This document shows, one piece after another, positions 26,648 to 35,319 of a stretch of 64,000 bases of DNA. Origin of the DNA: Phycisphaerales bacterium (GTDB taxonomy: Bacteria > Planctomycetota > Phycisphaerae > Phycisphaerales > UBA1924); the NCBI GenBank assembly GCA_016709445.1, contig JADJMV010000001.1, positions 620,001-684,000 of the forward strand, given 5' to 3'. The notes beneath the pieces were generated by a model that was not told the origin of the DNA, made no database searches, and saw only the letters and a list, made by a program, of their open reading frames with translations. The translations under genes and the position numbers were made by a program. Position 1 is the first letter of the stretch, and each line of letters starts with the position of its first letter.

Positions 26648-26953
26648 GTGGACCCCGACGACAACGTCTGCCTCTGCTTCCGCGTCTCCCTCCGGAAGAT
26701 CCGGGCGTATCTCCGGCGCGAGGACCCGCCCGTCGCCTCGCTCATCTCCGAGTGCCTGAGCGCCGGCACGGGTTGCCAGTGGTGCGTCCCCTTCCTCAAG
26801 CACCTCCACGCCCAGCACCAGCGCGGCGAGACGCCAGACCTGAACATATCGCCGCAGCGCTACACCGAGGCCCGCGCCGGCTACCGCGCCTCCGGCGAAC
26901 GCGACCCCGGCGTCGTCCGAGAGGCGACCGACGACGAGACGACCACCCCCTGA
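26648..26953 (+). CDS. BFD-like [2Fe-2S] ferredoxin
   Basis: A 101-residue protein with the bacterioferritin-associated ferredoxin fold. Cluster ligands follow the BFD spacing: CLC (Cys 8 and 10) and CQWC (Cys 43 and 46), 32 residues apart. In known systems BFD binds a [2Fe-2S] cluster and passes electrons to bacterioferritin to release iron, or forms a module of larger redox enzymes. The C-terminal about 50 residues are an extension beyond the usual 60-residue BFD. No bacterioferritin is in the window. I take GTG 26648 because the ferredoxin fold starts directly after it. Confidence 0.8.
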   Translation: MDPDDNVCLCFRVSLRKIRAYLRREDPPVASLISECLSAGTGCQWCVPFLKHLHAQHQRGETPDLNISPQRYTEARAGYRASGERDPGVVREATDDETTTP

Positions 26954-26961
26954 AGCGATCG

Positions 26962-26990
26962 CGGCCCCGGGCGTTGAGCGCCCGGGGCCG
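26962..26990. terminator. Bidirectional terminator-like hairpin
   Basis: A perfect 12-bp stem, CGGCCCCGGGCG and its complement, around the loop TTGAG, in the 65 bases between the convergent BFD and alpha-CTD genes. No T-tract on either side. Its position and strength suggest a shared terminator. Confidence 0.65.
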
Positions 26991-27018
26991 TCGGATGACT
27001 CAGACTGGCTTCGCCGGA

Positions 27019-27957
27019 TCAGGGTTCGTCGAGCGTGCGCAGCGCGAGGCCGTGCTCGACCAGCCGCTCCCTCACCTCCGTGAGCGAAGTCGCGCCGAAA
27101 TTCTTCACGCCCATCAACTCCGCCTCGGTGTGGCTGGCCAGGTCGCCCAGAGTCTGGATGTTGAGCAGCTGCAGTGCGCGACGCGCCCGCACGCTCAGCT
27201 GCAGGTCGCTCACGGGCTTGCCGAGCACCGCCTCCTTGCCCGAGCCCTTGAGCTGCTCCATGATCGCCCGGCGGGCCGCCCGGTGCGCATCCTCGAGCCC
27301 CTGGCCCAGGCGGAGGCCCTTGGTCTGCAGCATCCGCTTGATCTCGGTCAGGCTGGATTCCCCGAAGTTCTTGTAGCTCATCAGCTCGGCCTCGGTGATC
27401 CGGAGCAGATCGCCGAGCGTGCGGATGTTCATCTTCTTCAGGCACGTCCGTGCCCGCACCGACAGCTCGAAATCGGTCACCGGAGTATCGAGCAGCGCCT
27501 TGCGCTTGAAGATGTCGCGGTCCTGCTCCTCCTCAACCACCATCTCGCGGCTGGCCTGCACGTCCTTCATGAACAGGCGCGCCCGGCCGTGGTTCGGGTT
27601 CGTCTCGAGGATCTGCCGCAGGCACCGCTCCGCGCGGACGAACTGCCCGTTGTCCTCGTAGAGCACCGCGAGGTTCATCAGCGCGTTGATCGGCGCCGGT
27701 CGGAACTCGCACACCCGCTCGTACGTCTCGATCGCGTCCTCGTCGCGGCCCGCGAGGTCCAGCAAGAACGCCAGCCGGAACATCACGTCGGCGTTCGTCG
27801 GGTCGGCCGCTACAGAACGAGCGTACTCGTTCATCGCCGCCTCGCGGTCCCCAGCCTCCTCCGCCGCACGGGCCGCCGACGCGTGCCGCTTGGCCGCCTC
27901 CGCGTCCCGCTTGGCCGACTCCACACCGATCATCATGTCCATGGGATCGTTCGACAT
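27019..27957 (-). CDS. TPR protein with two RNA polymerase alpha-CTD domains
   Basis: A 312-residue cytoplasmic protein from ATG 27957 (GAGGAG upstream). Residues about 18-140 form TPR-like helical repeats (AAMNEYARSVAADPTNADVM, AIETYERVCEFRPAPINALM, ERCLRQILETNPNHGRARL). Two complete RpoA C-terminal domains follow: 158-217 (PVTDFELSVRARTCL, IRTLGDLL, NFGESSLTEIK) and 248-307 (PVSDLQLSVRARRAL, IQTLGDLA, NFGATSLTEVR). The arginine aligned with E. coli RpoA Arg265, which contacts promoter DNA, is kept in both (168 and 257). There is no assembly (N-terminal) domain, so it cannot replace RpoA. It could bind UP-element DNA or other polymerase partners while the TPR recruits a protein. Confidence 0.92.
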   Translation of the reverse strand: MSNDPMDMMIGVESAKRDAEAAKRHASAARAAEEAGDREAAMNEYARSVAADPTNADVMFRLAFLLDLAGRDEDAIETYERVCEFRPAPINALMNLAVLYEDNGQFVRAERCLRQILETNPNHGRARLFMKDVQASREMVVEEEQDRDIFKRKALLDTPVTDFELSVRARTCLKKMNIRTLGDLLRITEAELMSYKNFGESSLTEIKRMLQTKGLRLGQGLEDAHRAARRAIMEQLKGSGKEAVLGKPVSDLQLSVRARRALQLLNIQTLGDLASHTEAELMGVKNFGATSLTEVRERLVEHGLALRTLDEP

Positions 27958-27967
27958 AGGGTCTCCT

Positions 27968-27990
27968 CGGCCGACCCCCGGGGTCGGCCG
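27968..27990 (-). promoter_or_regulatory. Stem-loop next to the ribosome binding site of the alpha-CTD gene
   Basis: CGGCCGACCC and GGGTCGGCCG form a 10-bp stem with a three-base loop. Read on the minus strand it is followed at once by GAGGAG and the ATG at 27957. It lies 74 bases after the MATE gene's stop, so it may be that gene's terminator, a leader element controlling the alpha-CTD gene, or both. Confidence 0.45.
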
Positions 27991-28064
27991 TTGTCAGGGC
28001 AAAGCGCCAAACCCAACGATAGAAGGCCCGGGCCCGCGGCTCCAGCCCCGCCCCGGCCCCGGAG

Positions 28065-29696
28065 TCAGGCCTCCCCGGGCAGCCCGCCCGCCAGGGCCTC
28101 CGTCGGGGCTGGGAAGGCCTCGTTTGGCGGGCCCGCCGCACCCGCCGCCGCGTCCCCGGCCGCCGAGCCCAGCAGGTCGATCGACCGCCACCGCCCGGCC
28201 ATGAAGCGGGACAGGAACGCGATCCCCAGCACGATGATGTACGAACTCGCCCCGATCCATGGGCCGATCGACCCGAGCTGCGGGGCGAGCCTGAGCAGCC
28301 CGAGCCCGACCACCACGATGCACGTCCACGACGCCACCACCGTCACCACCCCCGGCCAGACCGTGTCCCCCGCCCCGCGCAGCGCGGCGCTGGTCGTGAT
28401 GGCCACCGCGTCGAACACCTGGAAGATCGCCGCCGCCACCATCACCGTCGTCGCAACGTGCAGAAGCTCCAGGCTGTGGGCGGCATCCAGCTCCCGCGGG
28501 ATGAACAGGCGCACCAGGGATTCCCGGAACAGCACGAACCCCAGGGCGCAGCAGCCCATGTAGCCCACGGTCATCACCATGCCGAGCCACGCACGCTTCG
28601 CCGCCAGGTCGGGCCGCCGCATGCCCATGCACTTGCCGACCATCGCCGTCACCGCGATCGACATGCCGACCGCCGGCATGAACGAGAGGTGCATATATCG
28701 GAGCGCGATCCAACCCGCCGTGTTCGCCGTCGTCTTCGCCTGCTCCACCGCCGCCTCGAGCTGTTCGGGCGGCAGGTCCAGCAGACGCGCCTTCGCGGCC
28801 CCGCCGGCCGGCAGCATGAAGGCCATCAGGAATCCCCAGCAGATCATCTCGTTGACGAACATGACCCCGGCCGGCCAGCCCACCCGGACGATGTCGCGGA
28901 TGTGCGGCGCGGAGGGCCGCCACGCGGCCCGGGTCCGGAACCTCGCGTTCATCCGCGGGCTCACGAACATCGCGATGGGGATGATCAGCTCCACCGCGGC
29001 GCCGGTGATCGTGGCGTACGCCGCGCCAGCGACACCCATCGCCGGGACCCCCAGCCAGGCGGAAAGCGCCGCGATCTGCTCGTGCAGCGGAGTCCACGAG
29101 GGCGGGCCGTCCGGCCCATAGATCAGGATCGCATTCAGCGACACGTTGACCACATTCGCCAGCAGCGCCGAGATCATCACCACCGACGGCCGGTGGAGAC
29201 CGTAGAAATAGTGCGCAATGCCCCGCGCCGCCAGGATGAAGAAGGCGCCCATCACGTTGATCTGGGCGTACTGCGTCTCGAGCTGCACGAGGTGCGCGGG
29301 ATGTCCCATCAGCCGGAACAACGCCGGGAGCAGCAACCCGTACGGCACCAGCACGAACGACCACGCCAGCGCGATCCAGAGCACGCTCCACCCGTACGCG
29401 GCCCCGCGCTCGGGCCGCCCGGCGCCCAGGTTCTGCGAGACGAACGTGTTGACCACGCCGAGCGCCCCCATCACGCCCGAGAGCGCCAGCCACACCGCCA
29501 TGCCCCCGTTGCCCTGCGCCGAAACGTACACCGGGTCCGCCGGCGTGATCTGGCTGACCATCAGCCCGTCGCAGAACTGCATCACCGTGTAGCTGGTCAT
29601 CGTCACCACCGAGGGGGCGGCGATCATCAGCATCTCGGTCACCGGCGAGTGGGTGGCGGCGCGCAGCGGCGGATTTGTCTCTCTCGGAGTCGTCAT
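28065..29696 (-). CDS. MATE family multidrug/Na+ exporter
   Basis: A 543-residue inner membrane protein with twelve predicted helices in two homologous halves. The first MatE domain begins MLMIAAPSVVTMTSYTVMQF and contains NTFVSQNLGAG; the second includes GWPAGVMFVNEMICW and MAVGMSIAVTAMVGK-like helices. It would export cationic or amphipathic compounds using a sodium or proton gradient. Compared with NorM-type members the N-terminus is about 30 residues longer and the C-terminus carries a 45-residue Ala/Gly/Pro-rich tail. It lies between pdxA and the alpha-CTD gene on the same strand, with 36-base and 107-base gaps. Substrate unknown. Confidence 0.88.
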   Translation of the reverse strand: MTTPRETNPPLRAATHSPVTEMLMIAAPSVVTMTSYTVMQFCDGLMVSQITPADPVYVSAQGNGGMAVWLALSGVMGALGVVNTFVSQNLGAGRPERGAAYGWSVLWIALAWSFVLVPYGLLLPALFRLMGHPAHLVQLETQYAQINVMGAFFILAARGIAHYFYGLHRPSVVMISALLANVVNVSLNAILIYGPDGPPSWTPLHEQIAALSAWLGVPAMGVAGAAYATITGAAVELIIPIAMFVSPRMNARFRTRAAWRPSAPHIRDIVRVGWPAGVMFVNEMICWGFLMAFMLPAGGAAKARLLDLPPEQLEAAVEQAKTTANTAGWIALRYMHLSFMPAVGMSIAVTAMVGKCMGMRRPDLAAKRAWLGMVMTVGYMGCCALGFVLFRESLVRLFIPRELDAAHSLELLHVATTVMVAAAIFQVFDAVAITTSAALRGAGDTVWPGVVTVVASWTCIVVVGLGLLRLAPQLGSIGPWIGASSYIIVLGIAFLSRFMAGRWRSIDLLGSAAGDAAAGAAGPPNEAFPAPTEALAGGLPGEA

Positions 29697-29732
29697 GAAG
29701 CGTCCTGTTGCTGGCCGAGCGCGGCCGAAATA

Positions 29733-30800
29733 CTAGGCGGACCCCGGGGTCGCGGTCGCGGCCATCGCCGCCGCGAGCCGCATCGCCGATTTCATGCTCC
29801 CCGCATCCGCCACGCCGCGCCCCGCGATGTCGAACGCCGTCCCGTGGTCGGGGCTCGTCCGCACCGTCGGCAGCCCCACCGTCACGTTCACCGCCTCGTC
29901 CCTGTAGAGCAGCTTCACAGGGATGAGCCCCTGATCGTGGTACATGGCCACCACCAGGTCGTACCTCGCGCCGCGCCCCGATGGCCCGGGCATCGCCTCC
30001 CGGAAAATCGTGTCGCCCGGGAACGGACCACGCGCATCCATCCCGTGCTGCTCCGCCACGCGGATCGCCGGCGCGATGATCCGCTCCTCTTCGTCGCCCA
30101 GCAGACCGCCCTCACCCGCATGCGGGTTCAGCCCGCATACCGCGATCCTGGGCCTCGGGATCCCCAGCCGCACGCATGCCTCGTGCCCCAGATCGATCGC
30201 ATCGAACACCCGCCCGATCGTCAGCGCGTTCCGAACCTCCATCAGTGGCACGTGCGCCGTCGCCAGGATCACCCGCATCCGCTCGCACACGAACATCATC
30301 CCGTGCCGCTTGACGCCGTACCGCGTCGCGAGCAACTCGGTGTGACCCGGATACTTCCCCCGCCCCGCCAGCGCCCACGCCTCCTTGCAGATCGGGCCCG
30401 TCACGATCGCATCGGCCCGGAGAGCGTCCCCCGCAGGCCGCTTGGTCTCCGCGATCGCGTCCTCCACGAATCGGAAGGAAAGCTCACCGCCCCGCTTCGA
30501 CGCCTCGCGTGGGTGCGATCCCCTCCCGCCAGTCCTCTCGTAGTCCACGAGCGTCACGTCGTGCTTTGCCGTGGTGTCGATCACCGCCGATTCGCTCGGC
30601 ACGCGCCACCAATCCGGCTCGATCCCCACCGACTGCGCCGCCTCCAGCATCGAGCTCCCGAGCCCCAGCACCCTCCAGCGTGCCAGCCGGCGCACCGAGC
30701 GGTCCGCCAGAGCCTGCACCACCACCTCCGCGCCGATACCGCCCGGGTCGCCCATCGACACCACGATCAAGGGCCTGGATGCATCCGCTCGCGCAACCAC
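29733..30800 (-). CDS. pdxA: 4-hydroxythreonine-4-phosphate dehydrogenase
   Basis: A 355-residue enzyme of vitamin B6 synthesis, oxidising 4-phosphohydroxy-threonine with NAD in the DXP-dependent route. Motifs fit PdxA: SMGDPGGIGAEV at the N-terminus, TGPICKEAW, YPGHTELLA, LNPHAGEGG and MYHDQGLIPVKLL, with metal-binding histidines in the PGHTE, HVPL and YHDQ segments. TVGLPTVRTSPDHGTAFDIAG is the usual C-terminal block. The start is a GTG at 30800; an ATG 10 bases upstream is out of frame. Close relatives act in terephthalate or tetronate breakdown (PdxA2), but nothing here supports that. Followed by the MATE gene on the same strand. Confidence 0.92.
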   Translation of the reverse strand: MVARADASRPLIVVSMGDPGGIGAEVVVQALADRSVRRLARWRVLGLGSSMLEAAQSVGIEPDWWRVPSESAVIDTTAKHDVTLVDYERTGGRGSHPREASKRGGELSFRFVEDAIAETKRPAGDALRADAIVTGPICKEAWALAGRGKYPGHTELLATRYGVKRHGMMFVCERMRVILATAHVPLMEVRNALTIGRVFDAIDLGHEACVRLGIPRPRIAVCGLNPHAGEGGLLGDEEERIIAPAIRVAEQHGMDARGPFPGDTIFREAMPGPSGRGARYDLVVAMYHDQGLIPVKLLYRDEAVNVTVGLPTVRTSPDHGTAFDIAGRGVADAGSMKSAMRLAAAMAATATPGSA

Positions 30801-30844
30801 GGGAGATCATAGAAGCCGCAGCCGCGCCCAACCCCGGCCCCACC

Positions 30845-31681
30845 CTAGCCGGGCCACACGAATTCTCGGTGCATGAACTCGGCCACCGCCGCGAAGCCCA
30901 CCCGGGCATACACGCGGTTCGGCGTCGGGTCATCCGCGTCCGTAAAGATCAGCACCTGCTCGGCCCCCGCCTCCCGAAGTTGCCGTGCCAGCAGCGCCGT
31001 CACCGAGCGCCCCCGACCCCGGCCCCGCTCCTCCGGTGGCGTGTAGACACAGTTGATGGTGCGCGTCCGTTTCGTCGGCCGGCCCCAGCTCGCGGCCGCC
31101 ACCGGACGCCCCGCATCCTCCAGCACGTACAGCCGCCCCGATTCGATCCCCTGCCACACCCGCTCGTCGTTCCGACGCCCATGCGCCGGCGTCCGGGTGT
31201 CCCCCTCAAACCCCCGCGCCCACGCCATCAGCAACTCCGCGTCGCGCTCGTCGGCCCCCCGTAAGCGGCCGCCGCCCGTCCCCACGCTCGCCTCCCCCGT
31301 CAGCCGGTGCAGCAACAGACGACGCTGCACCCGCACCGGAACCCCCGCCCGCTCGGCGAACGCCGCGGCCGCCGCGTCCGCCTCCGACCGAGGCCCGACC
31401 ACGCCGCGCGAACGCGTCCCCGCCTCCGCCAACGCCCGCCCCAGCGCCCGCACCGCGACGCCGATGCCCGTGCTGATCACCGCCTCGTTGATCGAGGTCT
31501 GCAAGATGACCGCCGCGGGGCGTCCACCGCTGATCGCCGCCATGGCCAGCTCCGGGCCCCCAAAGGCGCGGTCCGACCCCGCAAAGCCGATCACCAGGCT
31601 GTTCTCCGCCTCGCGCGCCCGGAGCATCTCACCCGCCTCCGCGAGCAACGCACGCCCGGACTGGTAATGGCGGATGTCCAT
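30845..31681 (-). CDS. GNAT family N-acetyltransferase
   Basis: A 278-residue protein. The C-terminal half is a GNAT domain: LLMAWARGFEGD, then RLYVLEDAGRPVAAASW, then the acetyl-CoA loop region YTPPEERGRGRGRSVTALLAR and the closing LIFTDADDPTPNRVYARVGF. This order and the asparagine-tyrosine pair (NRVYxRxGF) match acetyltransferases related to 'predicted acetyltransferase, GNAT superfamily' members that act on amines. The N-terminal about 130 residues, helical, are typical of that subgroup. Its ATG at 31681 is two bases from the stop of the ABC permease, so the two are cotranscribed. Substrate unknown. Confidence 0.83.
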   Translation of the reverse strand: MDIRHYQSGRALLAEAGEMLRAREAENSLVIGFAGSDRAFGGPELAMAAISGGRPAAVILQTSINEAVISTGIGVAVRALGRALAEAGTRSRGVVGPRSEADAAAAAFAERAGVPVRVQRRLLLHRLTGEASVGTGGGRLRGADERDAELLMAWARGFEGDTRTPAHGRRNDERVWQGIESGRLYVLEDAGRPVAAASWGRPTKRTRTINCVYTPPEERGRGRGRSVTALLARQLREAGAEQVLIFTDADDPTPNRVYARVGFAAVAEFMHREFVWPG

Positions 31682-31683
31682 CG

Positions 31684-33438
31684 TCACACACGGAAGATGG
31701 AGCCGAGCTTCTTGCCCAGGAGCAGCGACGCGCCCACGAGCGTCACCGCCAGCAGCGCCATGCCCCACACGCCCATCGCGCTCGCGACATACTGCCCGAT
31801 CCCCAGCATCTCGCTGAAGGCGAAGATCTGCTTGGTGATCGGATAGTGCTCCGCCTTCTGCGCCAGAATCAGCGAGTCCGAAACCTCGAGCATCGAGAAG
31901 CTGAACACCAGCAACCCGCCCGCGATCAAGTTCGCCAGGATCAGCGGCACGATGACCCGCAGCACGGCGACCGGGCGGGAGGCGCCCAGGTTCACCGCCG
32001 CCTCCTCGAGTTCCCCGGAGGTCTGTTCCAGACCCGCCACCGTCGAACGCACGATGTACGGCAGCCGCCGCACCGAGTACGCGATGATGAGCAGCGGGAA
32101 GGGATTGGGGTTGGCCCCGAAAACCTCGAGCACCCCGGGCAGGAGTGGGGGGATCGTCGCCCCGCCGACGTGCAGCGACCGACCGAAGGGCCACGCCAGG
32201 CTCATCGCGACATACCCGAACGCCATCACCAGGCCCGGCACCGCCAGGGGCAACATGCACAGCGCATCGAGCACCCCCCGCCCCCGCACACCGGTCCGGA
32301 CGAGCAGGTAGGCGATCACCAGTCCGAACGCGATGTCCAGGCCCATCGCGCTCGCCGAGAGCACCAGGCTGTTCCGGATCGAACTCGTCGCCGCCGGATC
32401 CGACAGCGCGTACCGGAAGTGCTCGCCCGTGAATCCCGTCGGCACAACACTCCGGTACCACGAACCCGGCTCCGCCACGCTCTGCAGCACCACGCCGATG
32501 TGCGGCAGCAGCGCGAGCAGGCTGACCAGGGCGAACGCCGCGCCCGCCGCCACACCCACACCCCCGCGCAGCGCCCTCTCGCCCGAAGCCCGTGACGCCT
32601 TGGAGTACATCGCGTAGCCGCGTCCCCCGAAGAGCAACCGCCCGACGGCATAGAGAAGGATCGAGCAGCCCAGCAGCACCACCGTGAGGGCGTACGGCTC
32701 GGCCGAACTCGACACCTCCTTGAGTCCATTGAAGATCTGGACCGGGGTCACCGTATAAAGCTCGAACATGAGCGGCGTGCCCAGCTCGGTGAACGACCAG
32801 ATGAACACGATCGTCGCCCCGGCAAACAGCCCCGGGCGGATCAGCGGGAGCGTGACCCGGAAAAAGCGGCGCCAGGGCCCGGCCCCGAGGTTCTCCGCCG
32901 ATTCGGCCAGCGCCGGGTCCAGGTTGGCCAGCGACGCTGTCGCGTTCAGATAGATGATCGGGTAGAGGTGCAGCGCCTCGGCCACGACCACGCCCCAGAA
33001 TCTGTGCGCCCCGAGCAAATCCCAGTCGGTCCCCAGCAGCGCGTTCAGACCGCCCGACCGCCCCAGCAGCGCCCGCAGCCCGATCGCGCCCACGAAGGGC
33101 GGCAAGATCAGCGGAACCAGCACGGCCGCGTTGAGCGCCCGCTTCCCGGGAAAGGTGTACCCGGCGTTCAACCACGCGAGCGGCAGCGACACCACCAGAG
33201 CCAGCAGCGTCGTGGCCACGGCGATGAGGCCCGAGGTCAGGAGACCCTCGCGGTTGAGCGGGTCCTTGAACACCAGCAGCAGGTGGTCGAGCGTGAACCC
33301 CCGCCCTGTCGCCGGATCGGCCGCGAACCCGCCCCGCACCGTCATCAGGATCGGCGCCAGCAGAAACCATCCCAGAAGCCCGAGCACCAGCGCGAGCAGG
33401 ACGTAGTGCCAGGGATGGGTGCGGGGCCGCTCGATCAT
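31684..33438 (-). CDS. Iron(III)-type ABC transporter permease (two fused permease units)
   Basis: A 584-residue inner membrane protein with about twelve helices in two BPD_transp_1 halves, like FbpB/ThiP permeases. The first half has the EAA loop near NLGAGPWRRFFRVTLPLI, the second near NLGASRPVAVLRVIVPLI; both carry the Glu-Ala-Ala-like turn with conserved Gly that docks on the ATPase. In this family the transporter imports ferric iron, thiamine or phosphonates together with a binding protein and an ATPase. Neither partner is encoded in the window, which is unusual. Downstream by two bases is the acetyltransferase; upstream is an M16-like gene 45 bases away. Confidence 0.87.
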   Translation of the reverse strand: MIERPRTHPWHYVLLALVLGLLGWFLLAPILMTVRGGFAADPATGRGFTLDHLLLVFKDPLNREGLLTSGLIAVATTLLALVVSLPLAWLNAGYTFPGKRALNAAVLVPLILPPFVGAIGLRALLGRSGGLNALLGTDWDLLGAHRFWGVVVAEALHLYPIIYLNATASLANLDPALAESAENLGAGPWRRFFRVTLPLIRPGLFAGATIVFIWSFTELGTPLMFELYTVTPVQIFNGLKEVSSSAEPYALTVVLLGCSILLYAVGRLLFGGRGYAMYSKASRASGERALRGGVGVAAGAAFALVSLLALLPHIGVVLQSVAEPGSWYRSVVPTGFTGEHFRYALSDPAATSSIRNSLVLSASAMGLDIAFGLVIAYLLVRTGVRGRGVLDALCMLPLAVPGLVMAFGYVAMSLAWPFGRSLHVGGATIPPLLPGVLEVFGANPNPFPLLIIAYSVRRLPYIVRSTVAGLEQTSGELEEAAVNLGASRPVAVLRVIVPLILANLIAGGLLVFSFSMLEVSDSLILAQKAEHYPITKQIFAFSEMLGIGQYVASAMGVWGMALLAVTLVGASLLLGKKLGSIFRV

Positions 33439-33482
33439 GAGGCGGGAGTGTACCCGCCCGGCCTCGGCGCCCGGGCCGCCCG

Positions 33483-34733
33483 TCAGCGCAGGCTCGGCGG
33501 CATCGTCAGGGACTCGGGGCCGACAGTCTGCACCGTGACCCGCCCCAGACGCCGCGTCGAGAGGTACCCGTTGAGACCGTCGAGCGTGATCGCGTCGATC
33601 CGCGCCGCCACCTCATCCAGCGAACGGGGTCGGCCCAAGCGGTGCATGTCGCCGGCCAGCGCGGACGCCCTGGCCCCCGTCGATTCCCCGCTGAAGACCA
33701 GCCGCGATTTCATGCCCACCACCGCGCGGCGGAACTCGTCGGGCGTCACACGACCCTCCGGCGTCGTGATGCGCTCGAGCTCCGTCGTGAGCACGTCGAG
33801 CGACTGCTGCGCCCTGTCGGGCTGCGTCCCCACATCCGCCGCGAGCATGCCGAAATCACGATCCCCGCTGTAGCGGGCGTGCACCGAGTAGCAAAGGCCC
33901 CGCTTCTCCCGCACCTCGGTGAACAGCCGGCTCGACATCCCGCCCGAGAGCACGCTCGCCGCGAGCTTCTCGAGCAGCGACCGCTCATCCGGCTCCGCAG
34001 GCGCGTCGGCCGCGAGGATGATCTGCACCTGGTTCGTCTTGTCCGCCTCGTGCGCATACCCGCGCGGCGGCGTGCCCGACGCCCGCGCCTCGGCCGGGCC
34101 GCCCTCCCAGCCCGCGAGCAGCGGCTCGAGCGCGCCGATCACCGCCCCCGGATCCACATCACCCGCCACCGCCAGGATCGACCCCCGAGGCGCCGCCCGC
34201 GCCCGCCACGACTCCACAAGCTCGTCGCGAGTCAACGCCCCGATCCCCTCCGTCGTGCCGAGCGTCGAGCGGTTGAACGGCGCGGCCAGGTGTCGCGCTC
34301 GCGCCCCCAGCACCGCCCGCTCGCCGGGATCGTCCTTGAGCGCCTCGATCGACTGCAGACACAGCTCCTTCGAGGGCCCGATCGATGCCTCGTCGAAGCG
34401 AGGACGCCGGACCATGTCCACCAGCAACGGCAGAGCCTCCAGCAGGCGGCCGCCAACGACCGAGAGGCCCAGGGTCAGAAAGCGGGAGCTGACCCGGGCC
34501 GACCGATCCGCACCGACACGGTCGAACGCATCCGCCTGGGCCCGAGAATCCAGGCTCCCCGCACCACGCATCAGCAACTCGGACCACACCGCCGACATGC
34601 CCAGCCGGTCCGCGGGGTCCGTCGCCGCTCCCGCCGGGAGCATCCACACCACGCCCGCGGAGCGGACGCTGGGGTTCGATTCGATCACCACCGCCAAGCC
34701 CTGCGACGTGGTGTGCTGCGTGATGCCGGTCAT
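33483..34733 (-). CDS. M16 (insulinase-like) protein without the zinc-binding motif
   Basis: A 416-residue protein with the two-domain M16 fold. The N-terminal domain reads VVIESNPSVRSAGVVWMLPAG but where active members have HxxEH (AHFLEHM) it has SAVWSELLMRGAG, with no histidine at all. The second domain is typical (NQVQIILAADAPAEPDERS, LSGGMSSRLFTEVREKRGLCY, YSGDRDFGMLAADVGTQPD), including the R and Y of the family's R/Y substrate pair. Inactive M16 subunits normally pair with an active one; none is adjacent. Start ATG 34733 fits the family; an upstream in-frame start (34835) does not. It has no signal peptide. Confidence 0.83.
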   Translation of the reverse strand: MTGITQHTTSQGLAVVIESNPSVRSAGVVWMLPAGAATDPADRLGMSAVWSELLMRGAGSLDSRAQADAFDRVGADRSARVSSRFLTLGLSVVGGRLLEALPLLVDMVRRPRFDEASIGPSKELCLQSIEALKDDPGERAVLGARARHLAAPFNRSTLGTTEGIGALTRDELVESWRARAAPRGSILAVAGDVDPGAVIGALEPLLAGWEGGPAEARASGTPPRGYAHEADKTNQVQIILAADAPAEPDERSLLEKLAASVLSGGMSSRLFTEVREKRGLCYSVHARYSGDRDFGMLAADVGTQPDRAQQSLDVLTTELERITTPEGRVTPDEFRRAVVGMKSRLVFSGESTGARASALAGDMHRLGRPRSLDEVAARIDAITLDGLNGYLSTRRLGRVTVQTVGPESLTMPPSLR

Positions 34734-35319
34734 GCGGGTTCCTCTCGTGCGCGGGACGCTGCGGACGCCCTCGTTGGCGGGAGTGTATCGGTCGAAACGC
34801 CCCGCCGCGAGGGTGCTCCCAGATCGGGCGAGCAAGAAATGCGCATCGAAATGTCGCGAACATGGGGACTACGCCCGCGAACATGCCGCGTTCTTGCCGG
34901 CTCGGGGCGTTTCCACGCTCACGCCGCGCCGCGCGCCGCTGCGCGGGCGCGGCGGTGGATTCGACGCGTGAGATCGTGGGTGCGAGACACCGCGCCGCGC
35001 GTACGTGATCAAGCAAACGCGACAGCGCATTCGGACGTGCTCGGAGCGCGCTGATGCACCCGATGCGCGTGTGGACAACGCCGCGCACTTCGTGCTCGAC
35101 TTGCACGATCGCGCAGAAAGCCGCACACTACAGCCGCGGTGTCCGATGTGGATGCCGAAGACTCGCGATGTCCGTCGAGATCATGCACGAGACGGGCGAG
35201 ACTCAAGACGGGCGCAACTTTCGCCCGATAGGCAATCAACAGACTCGGGTCGGAGCGATGGTCGCTCCAGTCGGCATGAGGTCGGCCCCGAGCTTCGCGT
35301 GATCCCAAGGAGATCGGTA
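34734..35319 (+). other. Long intergenic region upstream of the histone-like gene
   Basis: 586 bases with no protein family in any frame. It has short GC hairpins (for example CGCCGCGC near 34922 pairing with GCGCGGCG near 34950) and repeated CGCGCA/GCGCAC words. It could hold divergent promoters for the M16-like gene and the H1-like gene, or a small RNA; I see no recognisable riboswitch. The last bases carry the AAGGAG (35307-35312) used by the H1-like gene. Confidence 0.5.

Noticed and set aside
28458..30812. A 784-residue plus-strand open frame
   Set aside because: Runs opposite both the MATE gene and pdxA, crossing their boundary, with His/Arg/Gln-rich text.
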